Made by a program: the position numbers and the translations under genes | NCBI GenBank assembly: GCA_041653875.1 | Contig: JBAZEM010000012.1 | Span: 1-64,000, forward strand | Source: VSJD01 sp041653875 | GTDB lineage: Bacteria > Verrucomicrobiota > Kiritimatiellia > JAAZAB01 | Length of the DNA: 64,000 nt | Reading direction: 5' to 3' | Part shown: positions 31,028 through 38,711 of the stretch, in pieces | Layout of the letters: each line of letters starts with the position of its first letter | Position numbering within the stretch: the stretch's first letter is position 1 | The notes under the pieces: model-generated | Told to the model about the DNA's origin: nothing | Database searches by the model: none | Seen by the model: the letters and a program-made list of their open reading frames with translations, nothing else

Positions 31028-32314
31028 ATGAGTGCGCCAAGAACCGTGTCGGTCATCGGCTTGGGATACGTCGGCCTGCCGGTCGCGGTTGCTTTTGGGC
31101 AAAAACAGAGGACCGTTGGATTCGATATCAATCCTCGCCGCATCCGCGAACTCCGCCGCGGGTTGGATCGAACCAATGAAATTTCTGCGGCTGAATTGAA
31201 AAAAGCCGACATTTTATTCACATCCCGCGCGACGGACCTGAAAAAAGCGGATTTTCATATTGTGGCCGTCCCCACGCCGGTCGATTCGGCGAAACGCCCG
31301 GATTTGTCGTTGATGTTGTCGGCCTCGGAAATCGTGGGGCGCGCGCTCAAACGCGGCGCCATCGTCGTATATGAATCCACAGTGTATCCCGGCGTTGTCG
31401 AAGAGCAGTGCGCGCCGGTTTTGGAGCGGGCTTCCAAACTCAAGTGCGGCAAAGATTTCAAGGTGGGGTACAGCCCCGAACGCATCAATCCCGGCGACCG
31501 GGAACATACCTTCACCAAAATCAAGAAGATCGTTGCGGGCCAGGATGCCGAGACCCTCGCAATCGTTGCGGAGGTTTACGCCTCGGTGGTGACGGCCGGC
31601 GTCCATCGGGCGGCCAGCATCAAGGTGGCGGAAGCCGCAAAGGTGATCGAGAACACCCAGCGCGACCTGAATATCGCCCTGATGAACGAGTTGGCCTTGA
31701 TTTTCGACATCATGGGGATCGACACCCAGGCCGTCCTGGAAGCGGCGGGAACGAAGTGGAACTTTTTGAAATTCACGCCGGGACTGGTGGGCGGCCACTG
31801 TATCGGCGTCGATCCGTACTACCTGACGCACAAGGCCGAACAATTGGGCTATATTCCGCAAGTGATCCTGGCCGGCCGGCGGATTAACGACGGCATGGGT
31901 AAATTCATTGCCCAGCGGACGGTCAAGGAAATGGTTCACGCCGGACACCATGTCCTGGGCAGTACGGTGACGGTGCTGGGCTTGACGTTCAAGGAGAATT
32001 GCGGCGATATCCGCAATTCAAAAGTTGTCGATATCGTCCGCGAACTGCAGGATTACGGCATTCATGTTCAGATCCACGATCCCCTGGCCGACCCCAAGGC
32101 GGCCCGGCATGAATATGGCTTGGGAGTGATTCCGTTTAACAAGCTGAAAAAAGCGGATGCAGTCGTGGTGGCGGTCTCGCATCGCGACTATCTGACCATG
32201 ACGCCGGATCGGTTTCTGGCCCTGATGGGCAAGCGGCCGGTGCTTGTCGATGTAAAAGGCGTTTATGATGCCGCCGCCTTGCGCCGCGCCGGCATTGGAT
32301 ATTGGCGGTTATAA
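31028..32314 (+). CDS. UDP-sugar 6-dehydrogenase (TviB/WbpA/WbpO type)
   Basis: Four-electron oxidation of a UDP-hexose(amine) to a uronic acid. 'VSVIGLGYVGLPVAVAFGQ' binds NAD. 'VYESTVYPGVVEE' , 'YSPERINPGDREHT', 'KVIENTQRDLNIALMNELAL' and 'VGGHCIGVDPYYLTHKAEQL', with the catalytic cysteine, identify the UDP-N-acetylhexosamine dehydrogenase branch. 'GLTFKENCGDIRNSK' is the C-terminal nucleotide site. It has 428 residues. The start at 31028 has GGGGA upstream; the frame extends left to 30968 without a good start. Second gene of the epimerase operon. Confidence 0.92.
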   Translation: MSAPRTVSVIGLGYVGLPVAVAFGQKQRTVGFDINPRRIRELRRGLDRTNEISAAELKKADILFTSRATDLKKADFHIVAVPTPVDSAKRPDLSLMLSASEIVGRALKRGAIVVYESTVYPGVVEEQCAPVLERASKLKCGKDFKVGYSPERINPGDREHTFTKIKKIVAGQDAETLAIVAEVYASVVTAGVHRAASIKVAEAAKVIENTQRDLNIALMNELALIFDIMGIDTQAVLEAAGTKWNFLKFTPGLVGGHCIGVDPYYLTHKAEQLGYIPQVILAGRRINDGMGKFIAQRTVKEMVHAGHHVLGSTVTVLGLTFKENCGDIRNSKVVDIVRELQDYGIHVQIHDPLADPKAARHEYGLGVIPFNKLKKADAVVVAVSHRDYLTMTPDRFLALMGKRPVLVDVKGVYDAAALRRAGIGYWRL

Positions 32315-32407
32315 CGCAAGCGCAGGGCCTTGGCGGAATGTCTGTCGCGTTTTTCCGATTCTTACGTATTTTATTCTGTATCCTGAATTCTGACTCCTGA
32401 CTACCTG

Positions 32408-32527
32408 AGAACGTGTGAAAAAATTAATCCGGACGCCGTGTGAGGGCACACGGCCTGCAATTTCCCCATATTTTTGAGGGTTGTTGTAGGCCCGGCGCCC
32501 TCACCGGGCGATTTTTTCACACGTTCT
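32408..32527. mobile_element. 120-bp MITE-like element with 17-bp perfect terminal inverted repeats
   Basis: AGAACGTGTGAAAAAAT (32408-32424) and its exact reverse complement (32511-32527) bound a core with two inner GC hairpins (GCCGTGTGAGGGCACACGGC and GCCCGGCGCCCTCACCGGGC) linked by TGTAGG. There is no gene inside. It ends 30 bp before a truncated gene. Confidence 0.75.
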
Positions 32528-32557
32528 GAGTTGTTACAATAAAACGTTCGGAACCAC

Positions 32558-32840
32558 TTGCGGACAACCGTTGCCGGACTGGGGCAGGCCGCGATCGACG
32601 AAATCTATGTCGCTATCGACAAGCGGGGGCGGCAATACGTCCTGCCCGTTCAGGCGAAGGGCGGGAGCGATCGCCTTTCCACGGTACAAACCAGACAGGA
32701 CATGGCCTGTTGCGCGGAGAAGTTCCCGCAACTTCTATGCCGCGCCATATCCGCCCAGTTCATCGAAGCCGATCTGATTGCCCTGTTCGAGCTTGGCGTC
32801 TTCGGGGAGGAAATTCGCATTCTAAAACCATCGCAAAGAT
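32558..32840 (+). pseudogene. Remnant of a conserved endonuclease-like gene (3' part)
   Basis: The reading frame begins abruptly after the MITE-like element, with no ATG or ribosome binding site. It encodes about 90 well-formed residues: GLGQAAIDEIYVAIDKRG, then QYVLPVQAKGGSDRLSTVQT, then 'RQDMACCAEKFPQLLCRAIS' and 'IALFELGVFGEEIRIL'. The D-x-I-Y, V-Q-A-K-G pattern recalls a PD-(D/E)XK-type nuclease C-terminus, but I cannot name the family. The N-terminal part is missing, so it is a fragment. Confidence 0.6.
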
Positions 32841-32949
32841 TCTTTCGTCACCGTCGCTCAAGAGCGACTACGCACACCCAAACGCAGCAGGATACAGAAA
32901 GCTGGCCGAGACAATAGCGGCTTCGATTCGAGAGAGCCGGCGAGAATAA
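32835..32949 (+). pseudogene. C-terminal remnant of an SGNH/GDSL hydrolase
   Basis: In another frame than the previous remnant, the residues SDYAHPNAAGYRKLAETIAA are the block V (D-x-x-H-P-N) and final helix of GDSL esterases, which carries the catalytic Asp and His. Only about 35 residues are left. The two remnants adjoin within a few bases, so an old deletion fused two dead genes. Confidence 0.65.
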
Positions 32950-32968
32950 AAGCAGAACATCTTGTGGG

Positions 32969-33730
32969 ATGCGCATGAACCTGATTCTTCTATATGACGA
33001 CGACTTTATTTCCGACAACGCCGTGCGGCTGACGGGGCGGCGGCTGAAACATATTCGCGAGGTCCATCGCCCGGCCATCGGCGATACGCTGACAGTGGGC
33101 CGGCTCGGCGGGCTGGTCGGCAAAGGGCGTATCACCTCTGTGACCGCCGCTGCGGTGGAGATGGAGGCGGCCTTGGACGAGGCGCCGCCAAAGCCGCCGG
33201 CGGTCACCCTGATTCTGGCCCTGCCGCGACCCAAGGTCGTCAAGCGGGTTCTGCTGTCGATCGCCAGCCTGGGCGTTAAACGCCTGTATCTCATCAACGG
33301 GTTCCAGGTCGAAAAAAGCTATTGGCAAAGCCCGGTCTTGAGCCCGGCAAGTATCCGTGAAGCTTTGGTCCTTGGACTGGAACAAGCGCGCGATACCGTC
33401 TTGCCGGAAGTGGCCCTGCGCCCGCTTTTCAAACCGTTTGTCGAGGACGAACTGCCGGCGCTGATCCGCGGCGTGTTGCCGCTCGTGGCGCATCCCGGCG
33501 CCGGCGAGTGGTGTCCGCATGCCGTGGCCCAGCCGGTGACGCTCGTGATCGGGCCGGAAGGCGGGTTTATCCCTTACGAACTGGCGCAGTTGGTCGCGGC
33601 CGGCTGTCGGCCGGTCCAGATCGGCGCGCGTATCTTGCGCGTCGAAACCGTTGTCCCTTTCATCCTGGGCCGGCTGGCGGCGGGGACACATTCGCGCTGG
33701 ACGGCGTATGGCCGTTTCGGTACGGTATAA
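32969..33730 (+). CDS. rsmE: 16S rRNA (uracil-1498-N3)-methyltransferase RsmE
   Basis: SPOUT methyltransferase acting on the small subunit decoding region. An N-terminal PUA-like domain ('RLTGRRLKHIREVHRPAIGD') is followed by the trefoil-knot domain with 'LALPRPKVVKRVLLSIASLG', 'VIGPEGGFIPYEL' and 'ARILRVETVVPFILGRL'. It has 253 residues, as usual. Two bases separate it from purD, so it is probably the first gene of a purD-purE operon. Confidence 0.95.
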   Translation: MRMNLILLYDDDFISDNAVRLTGRRLKHIREVHRPAIGDTLTVGRLGGLVGKGRITSVTAAAVEMEAALDEAPPKPPAVTLILALPRPKVVKRVLLSIASLGVKRLYLINGFQVEKSYWQSPVLSPASIREALVLGLEQARDTVLPEVALRPLFKPFVEDELPALIRGVLPLVAHPGAGEWCPHAVAQPVTLVIGPEGGFIPYELAQLVAAGCRPVQIGARILRVETVVPFILGRLAAGTHSRWTAYGRFGTV

Positions 33731-33732
33731 AC

Positions 33733-35025
33733 ATGGCTATGAAAATCCTGATTATTGGCGGCGGCGGGCGCGAACACGCCTTGGCTTGGAAACTGGCGCG
33801 CGACCGGCGAAGCCCAACCTTGTTCTGTGCGCCCGGCAACGCCGGCACGGCGGAACTCGGCGTTAATGTGCCCATTGCGGCCGAAGACATAGACGGCTTG
33901 GCGGCCTGGGCCCGCCGGGAGCAACCGGCCCTGACGGTCATCGGCCCCGAGGCACCGCTGTGCGCGGGACTCGCCGATCGATTGCAAGCCGAGGGACTGC
34001 GCGCCTTCGGTCCCTGCCGCGCCGCGGCCCAATTGGAAGGCAGTAAAGTTTTCGCAAAATCCGTCCTGCGCTCCGCCGGAGTGCCGACCGCGCAATCCGA
34101 AACGTTCACCGACGCGGAAAAAGCCCTGGCTTATGTGCGCGCGGCGCGGACACCGCTGGTGGTCAAGGCCGACGGGCTGGCGGCCGGCAAGGGTGTGATC
34201 ATCTGCGCCAATTCCCGCGAGGCCGAAGCCGCCGTCGCCGGCGCCATGATTCATCAGTCGTTCGGCAAGGCTGGCCGGCAGATTCTCGTGGAAGAATTTC
34301 TGGAAGGCGGGGAGGTCTCGGTCCTGGCCCTTGTGGATGGCAAGCGGGCCGTCCTGCTCCCATCCGCGCAGGACCATAAACGGGCTCTGGATGGCGACTT
34401 GGGCCTGAACACGGGCGGAATGGGGGCCTATTCTCCCGCCCCGATGGAAACGGCGGCCTTCCGTAAAATGGTTTTGGACACGATTTTCAATCCGACGCTG
34501 AAAGAACTGCGCCGGCGGGATATTACATATCAAGGCGTACTATATGCGGGCCTTATGATGACGGCCGCAGGGCCCAAGGTCCTGGAATTCAATTGCCGGT
34601 TTGGCGATCCGGAAACCCAGGCCATCCTGCCGCGGCTCACGGGAGACTTGATTCCGGCCATGGACGCCTGTATAAATGGAAATTTATTGCCGGAACATGC
34701 GGCTTGCCGGCCGGAGACGTGCGTGTGCGTGGTTATGGCGGCGGGCGGATATCCCGGCGCCTACCGTAAAGGCGACGCCATTGCCGGCTTGAAAGAAGCC
34801 GCCGCCCTGAACGAGACCATGGTGTTTCATGCGGGAACGAAACTGGAGGGCGGCCGGGTTGTGACGGCGGGCGGCCGGGTGTTGGGCGTCACGGCGCTGG
34901 GCCTGACACTCTGCGAGGCGGCCGAAAAAGCTTATCGGGCCGCGGCCAAAATCGCGTTCCAGGATGCCCATTACCGCCGCGATATCGCCGCCCGGGGAAT
35001 ATCTCGGGAAAAGCCGGGCCGGTAA
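33733..35025 (+). CDS. purD: Phosphoribosylamine-glycine ligase (GARS)
   Basis: ATP-grasp enzyme for the second step of purine synthesis. 'MKILIIGGGGREHALAWKLA' is the N-terminal loop. 'TVIGPEAPLCAGLADRLQAEG', 'KADGLAAGKGV', 'PSAQDHKRALDGDLGLNTGG' and 'LEFNCRFGDPETQAILPRL', with metal-binding Glu/Asn, follow. It has 430 residues. Two starts (33733 and 33739) are possible, six bases apart. It is followed by purE after a word-repeat spacer. Confidence 0.97.
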   Translation: MAMKILIIGGGGREHALAWKLARDRRSPTLFCAPGNAGTAELGVNVPIAAEDIDGLAAWARREQPALTVIGPEAPLCAGLADRLQAEGLRAFGPCRAAAQLEGSKVFAKSVLRSAGVPTAQSETFTDAEKALAYVRAARTPLVVKADGLAAGKGVIICANSREAEAAVAGAMIHQSFGKAGRQILVEEFLEGGEVSVLALVDGKRAVLLPSAQDHKRALDGDLGLNTGGMGAYSPAPMETAAFRKMVLDTIFNPTLKELRRRDITYQGVLYAGLMMTAAGPKVLEFNCRFGDPETQAILPRLTGDLIPAMDACINGNLLPEHAACRPETCVCVVMAAGGYPGAYRKGDAIAGLKEAAALNETMVFHAGTKLEGGRVVTAGGRVLGVTALGLTLCEAAEKAYRAAAKIAFQDAHYRRDIAARGISREKPGR

Positions 35026-35029
35026 TGGA

Positions 35030-35130
35030 GTATGGGCGTTTGGACGTAAATGATTTTTAATACACCGATACCCCCTTACCCCCACACGCCCATACTTTGA
35101 TGAAATGCCTAACACTGAACACCGAACACC
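35030..35130. repeat. Inverted word pair and ACCGAACACC words between purD and purE
   Basis: GAGTATGGGCGTTTGGACGT (35030-35050) is answered by CCCACACGCCCATAC (35081-35096), and then comes CTAACACTGAACACCGAACA. The same GTATGGGCGT/ACGCCCATAC words occur at 55213-55310. Confidence 0.75.
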
Positions 35131-35150
35131 TTGTGAATGACCTTGTCCCT

Positions 35151-35687
35151 ATGAAAACCAATTTAGCCAAACCGCAAGTCGGCATAGTCATGGGCTCCGA
35201 TTCGGACTGGCCCCTGATGGAAACCGCGGCCAAAACCCTGGAGCGCTTCGGCGTGCGATCCGAGGCGCGCGTTATTTCCGCCCACCGGACTCCGCGCCTG
35301 GCGGCGGCCTATGCGGCGGGCGCATCCCGGCGCGGTCTCCAGGTTATCATCGCCGCCGCCGGCGGCGCGGCGCACCTGGCGGGCGTGCTGGCCGCGCATA
35401 CCATCCTGCCGGTAATCGGCGTGCCCGTTAAAAGCGGCGCGCTTGACGGGCTGGATGCCTTGCTTGCGACCGTGCAGATGCCCAGCGGTGTGCCCGTGGC
35501 CACTGTGGCGCTGGGTTCCGCCGGCGCGGTCAACGCCGCCATCCTGGCTGTCCAGATCCTGGCCCTGCGGCGCCCGGAGCTGACGCTCAAACTGCGGCGG
35601 CACAAGCGGGATTTGAAAGTAAAAGTTAAAAAGAGCAATGCCCGGGTTCAATCGAGTTCAAAAGAAATTTACGGGAAAAATCCATGA
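35151..35687 (+). CDS. purE: N5-carboxyaminoimidazole ribonucleotide mutase
   Basis: PurE converts N5-CAIR to CAIR in purine synthesis. 'VGIVMGSDSDWPLMETAAK', 'ARVISAHRTPRLAAAYA', 'AAAGGAAHLAGVLAAHT' and 'GLDALLATVQMPSGVPVATV' are all typical. 178 residues from the ATG at 35151. The frame reaches to 35097, but that part translates word repeats. A basic tail of about 25 residues (KVKVKKSNARVQ...) exceeds the usual end, and its last bases overlap the start of the S41-like gene in ATGA. Confidence 0.95.
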   Translation: MKTNLAKPQVGIVMGSDSDWPLMETAAKTLERFGVRSEARVISAHRTPRLAAAYAAGASRRGLQVIIAAAGGAAHLAGVLAAHTILPVIGVPVKSGALDGLDALLATVQMPSGVPVATVALGSAGAVNAAILAVQILALRRPELTLKLRRHKRDLKVKVKKSNARVQSSSKEIYGKNP

Positions 35688-37057
35688 CTAAATTTATGTT
35701 AATGAATTTCAAAAAAGCAGGGCTCGGCCTCCGGGCGGGCCGTGTTACAAGAAGATGGGCCAGCCGGAGGCTGGTCCCTGCCTTATTGCTTGCCGCCACA
35801 TGTTTGATGGTATTTGTATTAGGGCTCCACGCGGAACAGAAATCGGGCGCGGCTGATAAATCCGCCTCCGCAACGCAATCGAATGTTATCGGCGAGACGA
35901 TTCGCGGCGTCTCCGAAATCGGCGCCATCCTGGAAGATCGGCGCTTGGTTTATGAGGCTGAGACCCTGAAAAGCAACGTTCTGGATGCGGTCGTCGCGGC
36001 CATCGATCCGGAAGGCGGCGCCATCCTAACCAAGGAGCAGGCCGCGCGGCGGCAAGACGGGGAAAAAGGACTTTTTTATGGGATCGGATGCAAATTCCGG
36101 ATCAAGGATAAATGGCCCCAGATTGTGGAGGTCTCCAGCAATAGTCCCGCGGCGGCGGCGGGTTTGGGCGCCGCCAATCTGATTGTCAAAATCGGCGAAC
36201 ACAGCACGGAAGGCATGCCTCTCGACGCGGCCGCCCAGCTTCTGCGCGGCGGCCAGGGCGAGGCGCTGGAGCTTACGATCCGCGCCGACGAAAAAACCGC
36301 GGAAACGCGCGTGGTTAAGTTGAGGCGTGCGGCCATCCAAATCCCCGTCACGGGCACGACGGAAACCTGGCCCCAGGGCATCGGCTACCTGAAAGTGAAC
36401 GGGCTCTACACGAATTCGGGCGCCGTCATTGTCGATCAATTGAATGCATGGCGCGGCGCCAATTGCTTTGGCGCCATCCTCGATATCCGCGGCGCCGACG
36501 GGATGGATCTGGAGTCGGTCGCTGAAATCGGCAGTCTGTTCGCGCACACCGGCGACACGCTGTTCAATTTGCGGGACGGCCATAACACCGTCGTGGCCGC
36601 CTACAAGGCCAAGACCGGCCAGCCGATGGATAAGCCGGTCGTGGTGTTGATCGACCACGACACCTCCGGCGCCGCGGAAGCGCTGGCCGGACTGCTAAGC
36701 GGCTGCAAAGGCGCCATGCTGATCGGCACGCCGACGCGCGGCGATGACCGGGTGCGCAATATCATTCCGCTTTCCAACGACCGCGTGCTTTATATCGCCA
36801 CGCAAAGAATCGAGCTGAGCAAGGGCCCGGCCTATTATCGGAAAGGCGTCCTGCCCCAAGTGCGCGCGGTGTCCACAAATACCGCGGCAGTCTCGGAGGG
36901 CGATTTTGCGGATGAAGAGCCCGACATCTTCTCGGGTATCGCCGAGCAGGAACGCCAGGATCGGGCGCTCATCAAGCGTGTTGGCGGCGATGCGATTCTG
37001 CGGCGCGCCGTCGATATCCTGCTGGGCCTCAAGGCGCTGGACTTCAAGGTGCGGTAA
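35684..37057 (+). CDS. S41 (CtpA)-like exported PDZ protein, catalytic dyad apparently lost
   Basis: An N-terminal membrane segment (VPALLLAATCLMVFVLGLHA, about 30-50), then a PDZ domain (about 125-210: 'SSNSPAAAAGLGAANLIVKI'), then an S41 fold with 'GIGYLKVNGLYTNSG', 'AILDIRGADGMDLESV' and 'KPVVVLIDHDTSGAAEALAG'. In active CtpA proteases the corresponding segment is S/T-A-S-A-S-E and the following lysine lies in G-K-G. Here I read T-S-G-A-A-E and G-D-D. It is probably a non-proteolytic, periplasmic binding protein. It has 457 residues. Overlaps purE. Confidence 0.78.
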   Translation: MTKFMLMNFKKAGLGLRAGRVTRRWASRRLVPALLLAATCLMVFVLGLHAEQKSGAADKSASATQSNVIGETIRGVSEIGAILEDRRLVYEAETLKSNVLDAVVAAIDPEGGAILTKEQAARRQDGEKGLFYGIGCKFRIKDKWPQIVEVSSNSPAAAAGLGAANLIVKIGEHSTEGMPLDAAAQLLRGGQGEALELTIRADEKTAETRVVKLRRAAIQIPVTGTTETWPQGIGYLKVNGLYTNSGAVIVDQLNAWRGANCFGAILDIRGADGMDLESVAEIGSLFAHTGDTLFNLRDGHNTVVAAYKAKTGQPMDKPVVVLIDHDTSGAAEALAGLLSGCKGAMLIGTPTRGDDRVRNIIPLSNDRVLYIATQRIELSKGPAYYRKGVLPQVRAVSTNTAAVSEGDFADEEPDIFSGIAEQERQDRALIKRVGGDAILRRAVDILLGLKALDFKVR

Positions 37058-37165
37058 TAAATCAGTCGTCAGAAGACAGTCGTCAGAAGACAGAATTCAG
37101 TGCGGCGATCAGGGCCCATGCGGGCTTTCCTCATTCTGAATTCTGGCTCCTGTTAAGGCGCCAAG

Positions 37166-37792
37166 TTGAAATCGCCCCGTATAATCTCATGGCCGGTCGG
37201 CAATCCTCCCGATGCGCGCATGGTGGACAAAGTGGGCGCCGCGTTGCGCCGGGGCGCCTTGGTTGTTCTGCCCACCGACACCGTGTATGGCGTGGCCGCC
37301 GCTCCGGGCGCGCCCGGAGCGGAAAAGCGGCTATTCCGGATCAAACACCGGCCGGATAACAAACCAATTGCCCTGCTGGCCGCCGATATCCGCCAAGTGG
37401 AGGCGTTCCGGGCGGAACTGGGCGCGATCGGCCGCGCACTGGCCAAGCGTTATTGGCCTGGCGCGTTGACCATGGTTCTCAAGACCGGCATTGCCTGGGA
37501 AGGCTTTCGCGTTCCCGATCATCCGGTCACGCTGGCCATCCTCAAGGCGACGGGAGGCGTGTTGCGCGTAACCAGCGCCAACCTGAGCGGCGAAGCGCCG
37601 GCGCTGACGGCGGTTGCGGCTGTCGCGGCGCTGGGGTCGGCGATCGAATTGGCGGTGGATGCGGGTCCCGCGCCGGGCGGTGTGCCAAGCACTGTGGTCA
37701 AAATCGGGCTCGGCCGGTGCGACGTCCTGCGGGAAGGCGCCATTCCCGCCGCGGAGATTGCCGGGATTGTGGCGTCACTGCGCGGTTGCTAA
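37166..37792 (+). CDS. tsaC: L-threonylcarbamoyladenylate synthase (YrdC/Sua5 family)
   Basis: Makes the TC-AMP intermediate for t6A37 tRNA modification. 'GALVVLPTDTVYGVAAAPGA', 'RLFRIKHRPDNKPIALL', 'RYWPGALTMVLK', 'RVPDHPV' and 'VTSANLSGEA' are the family motifs. 208 residues. The start appears to be a TTG at 37166, as no ATG in this frame lies before the conserved part. With the following phosphatase and rpiB-glyA it matches the ywlC-ywlE-ywlF-glyA gene order of Bacillus. Confidence 0.93.
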   Translation: MKSPRIISWPVGNPPDARMVDKVGAALRRGALVVLPTDTVYGVAAAPGAPGAEKRLFRIKHRPDNKPIALLAADIRQVEAFRAELGAIGRALAKRYWPGALTMVLKTGIAWEGFRVPDHPVTLAILKATGGVLRVTSANLSGEAPALTAVAAVAALGSAIELAVDAGPAPGGVPSTVVKIGLGRCDVLREGAIPAAEIAGIVASLRGC

Positions 37793-37836
37793 CGTTGCCC
37801 AGCCGATAGGTTTAATGTTAGGGAATTTTAATCCAG

Positions 37837-37961
37837 GTAGAACCGGTTTTTCCACCATAGGCGGATCCGCCTCCGGCGGAATACCGGCTATTCTGTGCCG
37901 AAGATAGCCGACGTGAAGCCGGCTCTACACGGAAAAAAGTCGCCCCGCTGCGGGGCCTAAT
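37837..37961 (+). repeat. Long hairpin repeat with terminator, copy 1
   Basis: Begins GTAGAACCGGTTTTTCC, contains GGCGGATCCGCCTCCGGCGG and TACCGGCTATTCTG, and ends with CCGGCTCTACA and a GCCCCGCTGCGGGGC hairpin. Nearly the same at 62437-62560. The outer ends are complementary, so the whole block can fold. It is followed at once by paired-hairpin copy C, so the 321-bp gap tsaC-phosphatase is all repeat. Confidence 0.88.
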
Positions 37962-37964
37962 TAA

Positions 37965-38083
37965 ATGTTAAGGAATTTCAATCCACACGGCGGCAAGCGG
38001 TTCTATCGAACCGCAACTACACCGGCTCGTTGTAGCGCCGTTCGAGAGAACGGCAAAGTCGCGGCCTTTGGCCGCCTAACTCG
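37965..38083 (+). repeat. Paired-hairpin repeat, copy C
   Basis: By eye identical over its length to copy B (21893-22011). Diverged relatives with GCCGTTCGATCGAGCGGC and GCGGTTCGGTAGAACCGC lie at 38594-38705, between the phosphatase and rpiB-glyA, and inside the GT9 gene at 55727-55793. Confidence 0.93.
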
Positions 38084-38113
38084 GCGCACAAATCCAAACT
38101 GAACTACATTGCC

Positions 38114-38593
38114 ATGCCGCGTCATAAACTCAATATCCTGTTCATTTGCACCGGCAACGTGTGCCGAAGCCCCATGGCGGAATATCTCCTGCGGCGCCGC
38201 TTGGGAAAGCAAGCCGGCTGGCAAGTCGGCTCAGCGGGCCTTTTCACCGGCAACGGAATGGCGGCCAGCCCGCCGGCCATTGCGGTCCTGCAGGAACAAG
38301 CCATTGATTTAACGCCGCATCGCAGCCGGGTTGTAACCAAAGATATCGTTGACGCCGCGACCCTGATTGTGGTAATGACGTCAGCACATGCGGCGGAGCT
38401 GAAGCGTCGGTTCCCGGAAGCTCAGGACCGGATTTACCTGCTGAAATCTTTCGACCCCGGGCGTGGCGGCGGCGACATCCCCGACCCGCTTGGCGGAACG
38501 AATTCCCAGTATCGGATAATCCGCGACGAGATCGAGGCGACCCTGCCGGACTTGGTCTTATACCTGAAGTCTTATGCCGGCGCGCAGGATTGA
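38114..38593 (+). CDS. Low-molecular-weight protein phosphatase (YwlE/Wzb type)
   Basis: Cysteine phosphatase acting on phosphotyrosine or phosphoarginine. 'ILFICTGNVCRSPMAEYLLR' holds the C-x5-R-S active loop. 'LTPHRSRVV', 'IVVMTSAHAAELKRRFPEA' and 'DIPDPLGGTNSQYRIIRDEI', with the general-acid Asp, follow. 159 residues. The Thr after the Cys in the loop resembles the arginine phosphatases of the YwlE branch. The gene's place between tsaC and rpiB-glyA also matches ywlE. Substrate remains inference. Confidence 0.92.
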   Translation: MPRHKLNILFICTGNVCRSPMAEYLLRRRLGKQAGWQVGSAGLFTGNGMAASPPAIAVLQEQAIDLTPHRSRVVTKDIVDAATLIVVMTSAHAAELKRRFPEAQDRIYLLKSFDPGRGGGDIPDPLGGTNSQYRIIRDEIEATLPDLVLYLKSYAGAQD

Positions 38594-38711
38594 ATTAGAA
38601 GGCCAGGGAACAATGCCGTTCGATCGAGCGGCCCCTACACCGAACGGGGGTGGTTGCGGTTCGGTAGAACCGCAAGATCGCAATTCCTTGGCATCAAGAC
38701 AGGATAAACCC

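Noticed and set aside
38574..38711. N-terminal extension of the RpiB-GlyA frame
   Set aside because: The extra 46 codons translate a diverged paired-hairpin repeat (MPFDRAAPTPNG...). The ATG at 38712 directly precedes the conserved RpiB start.
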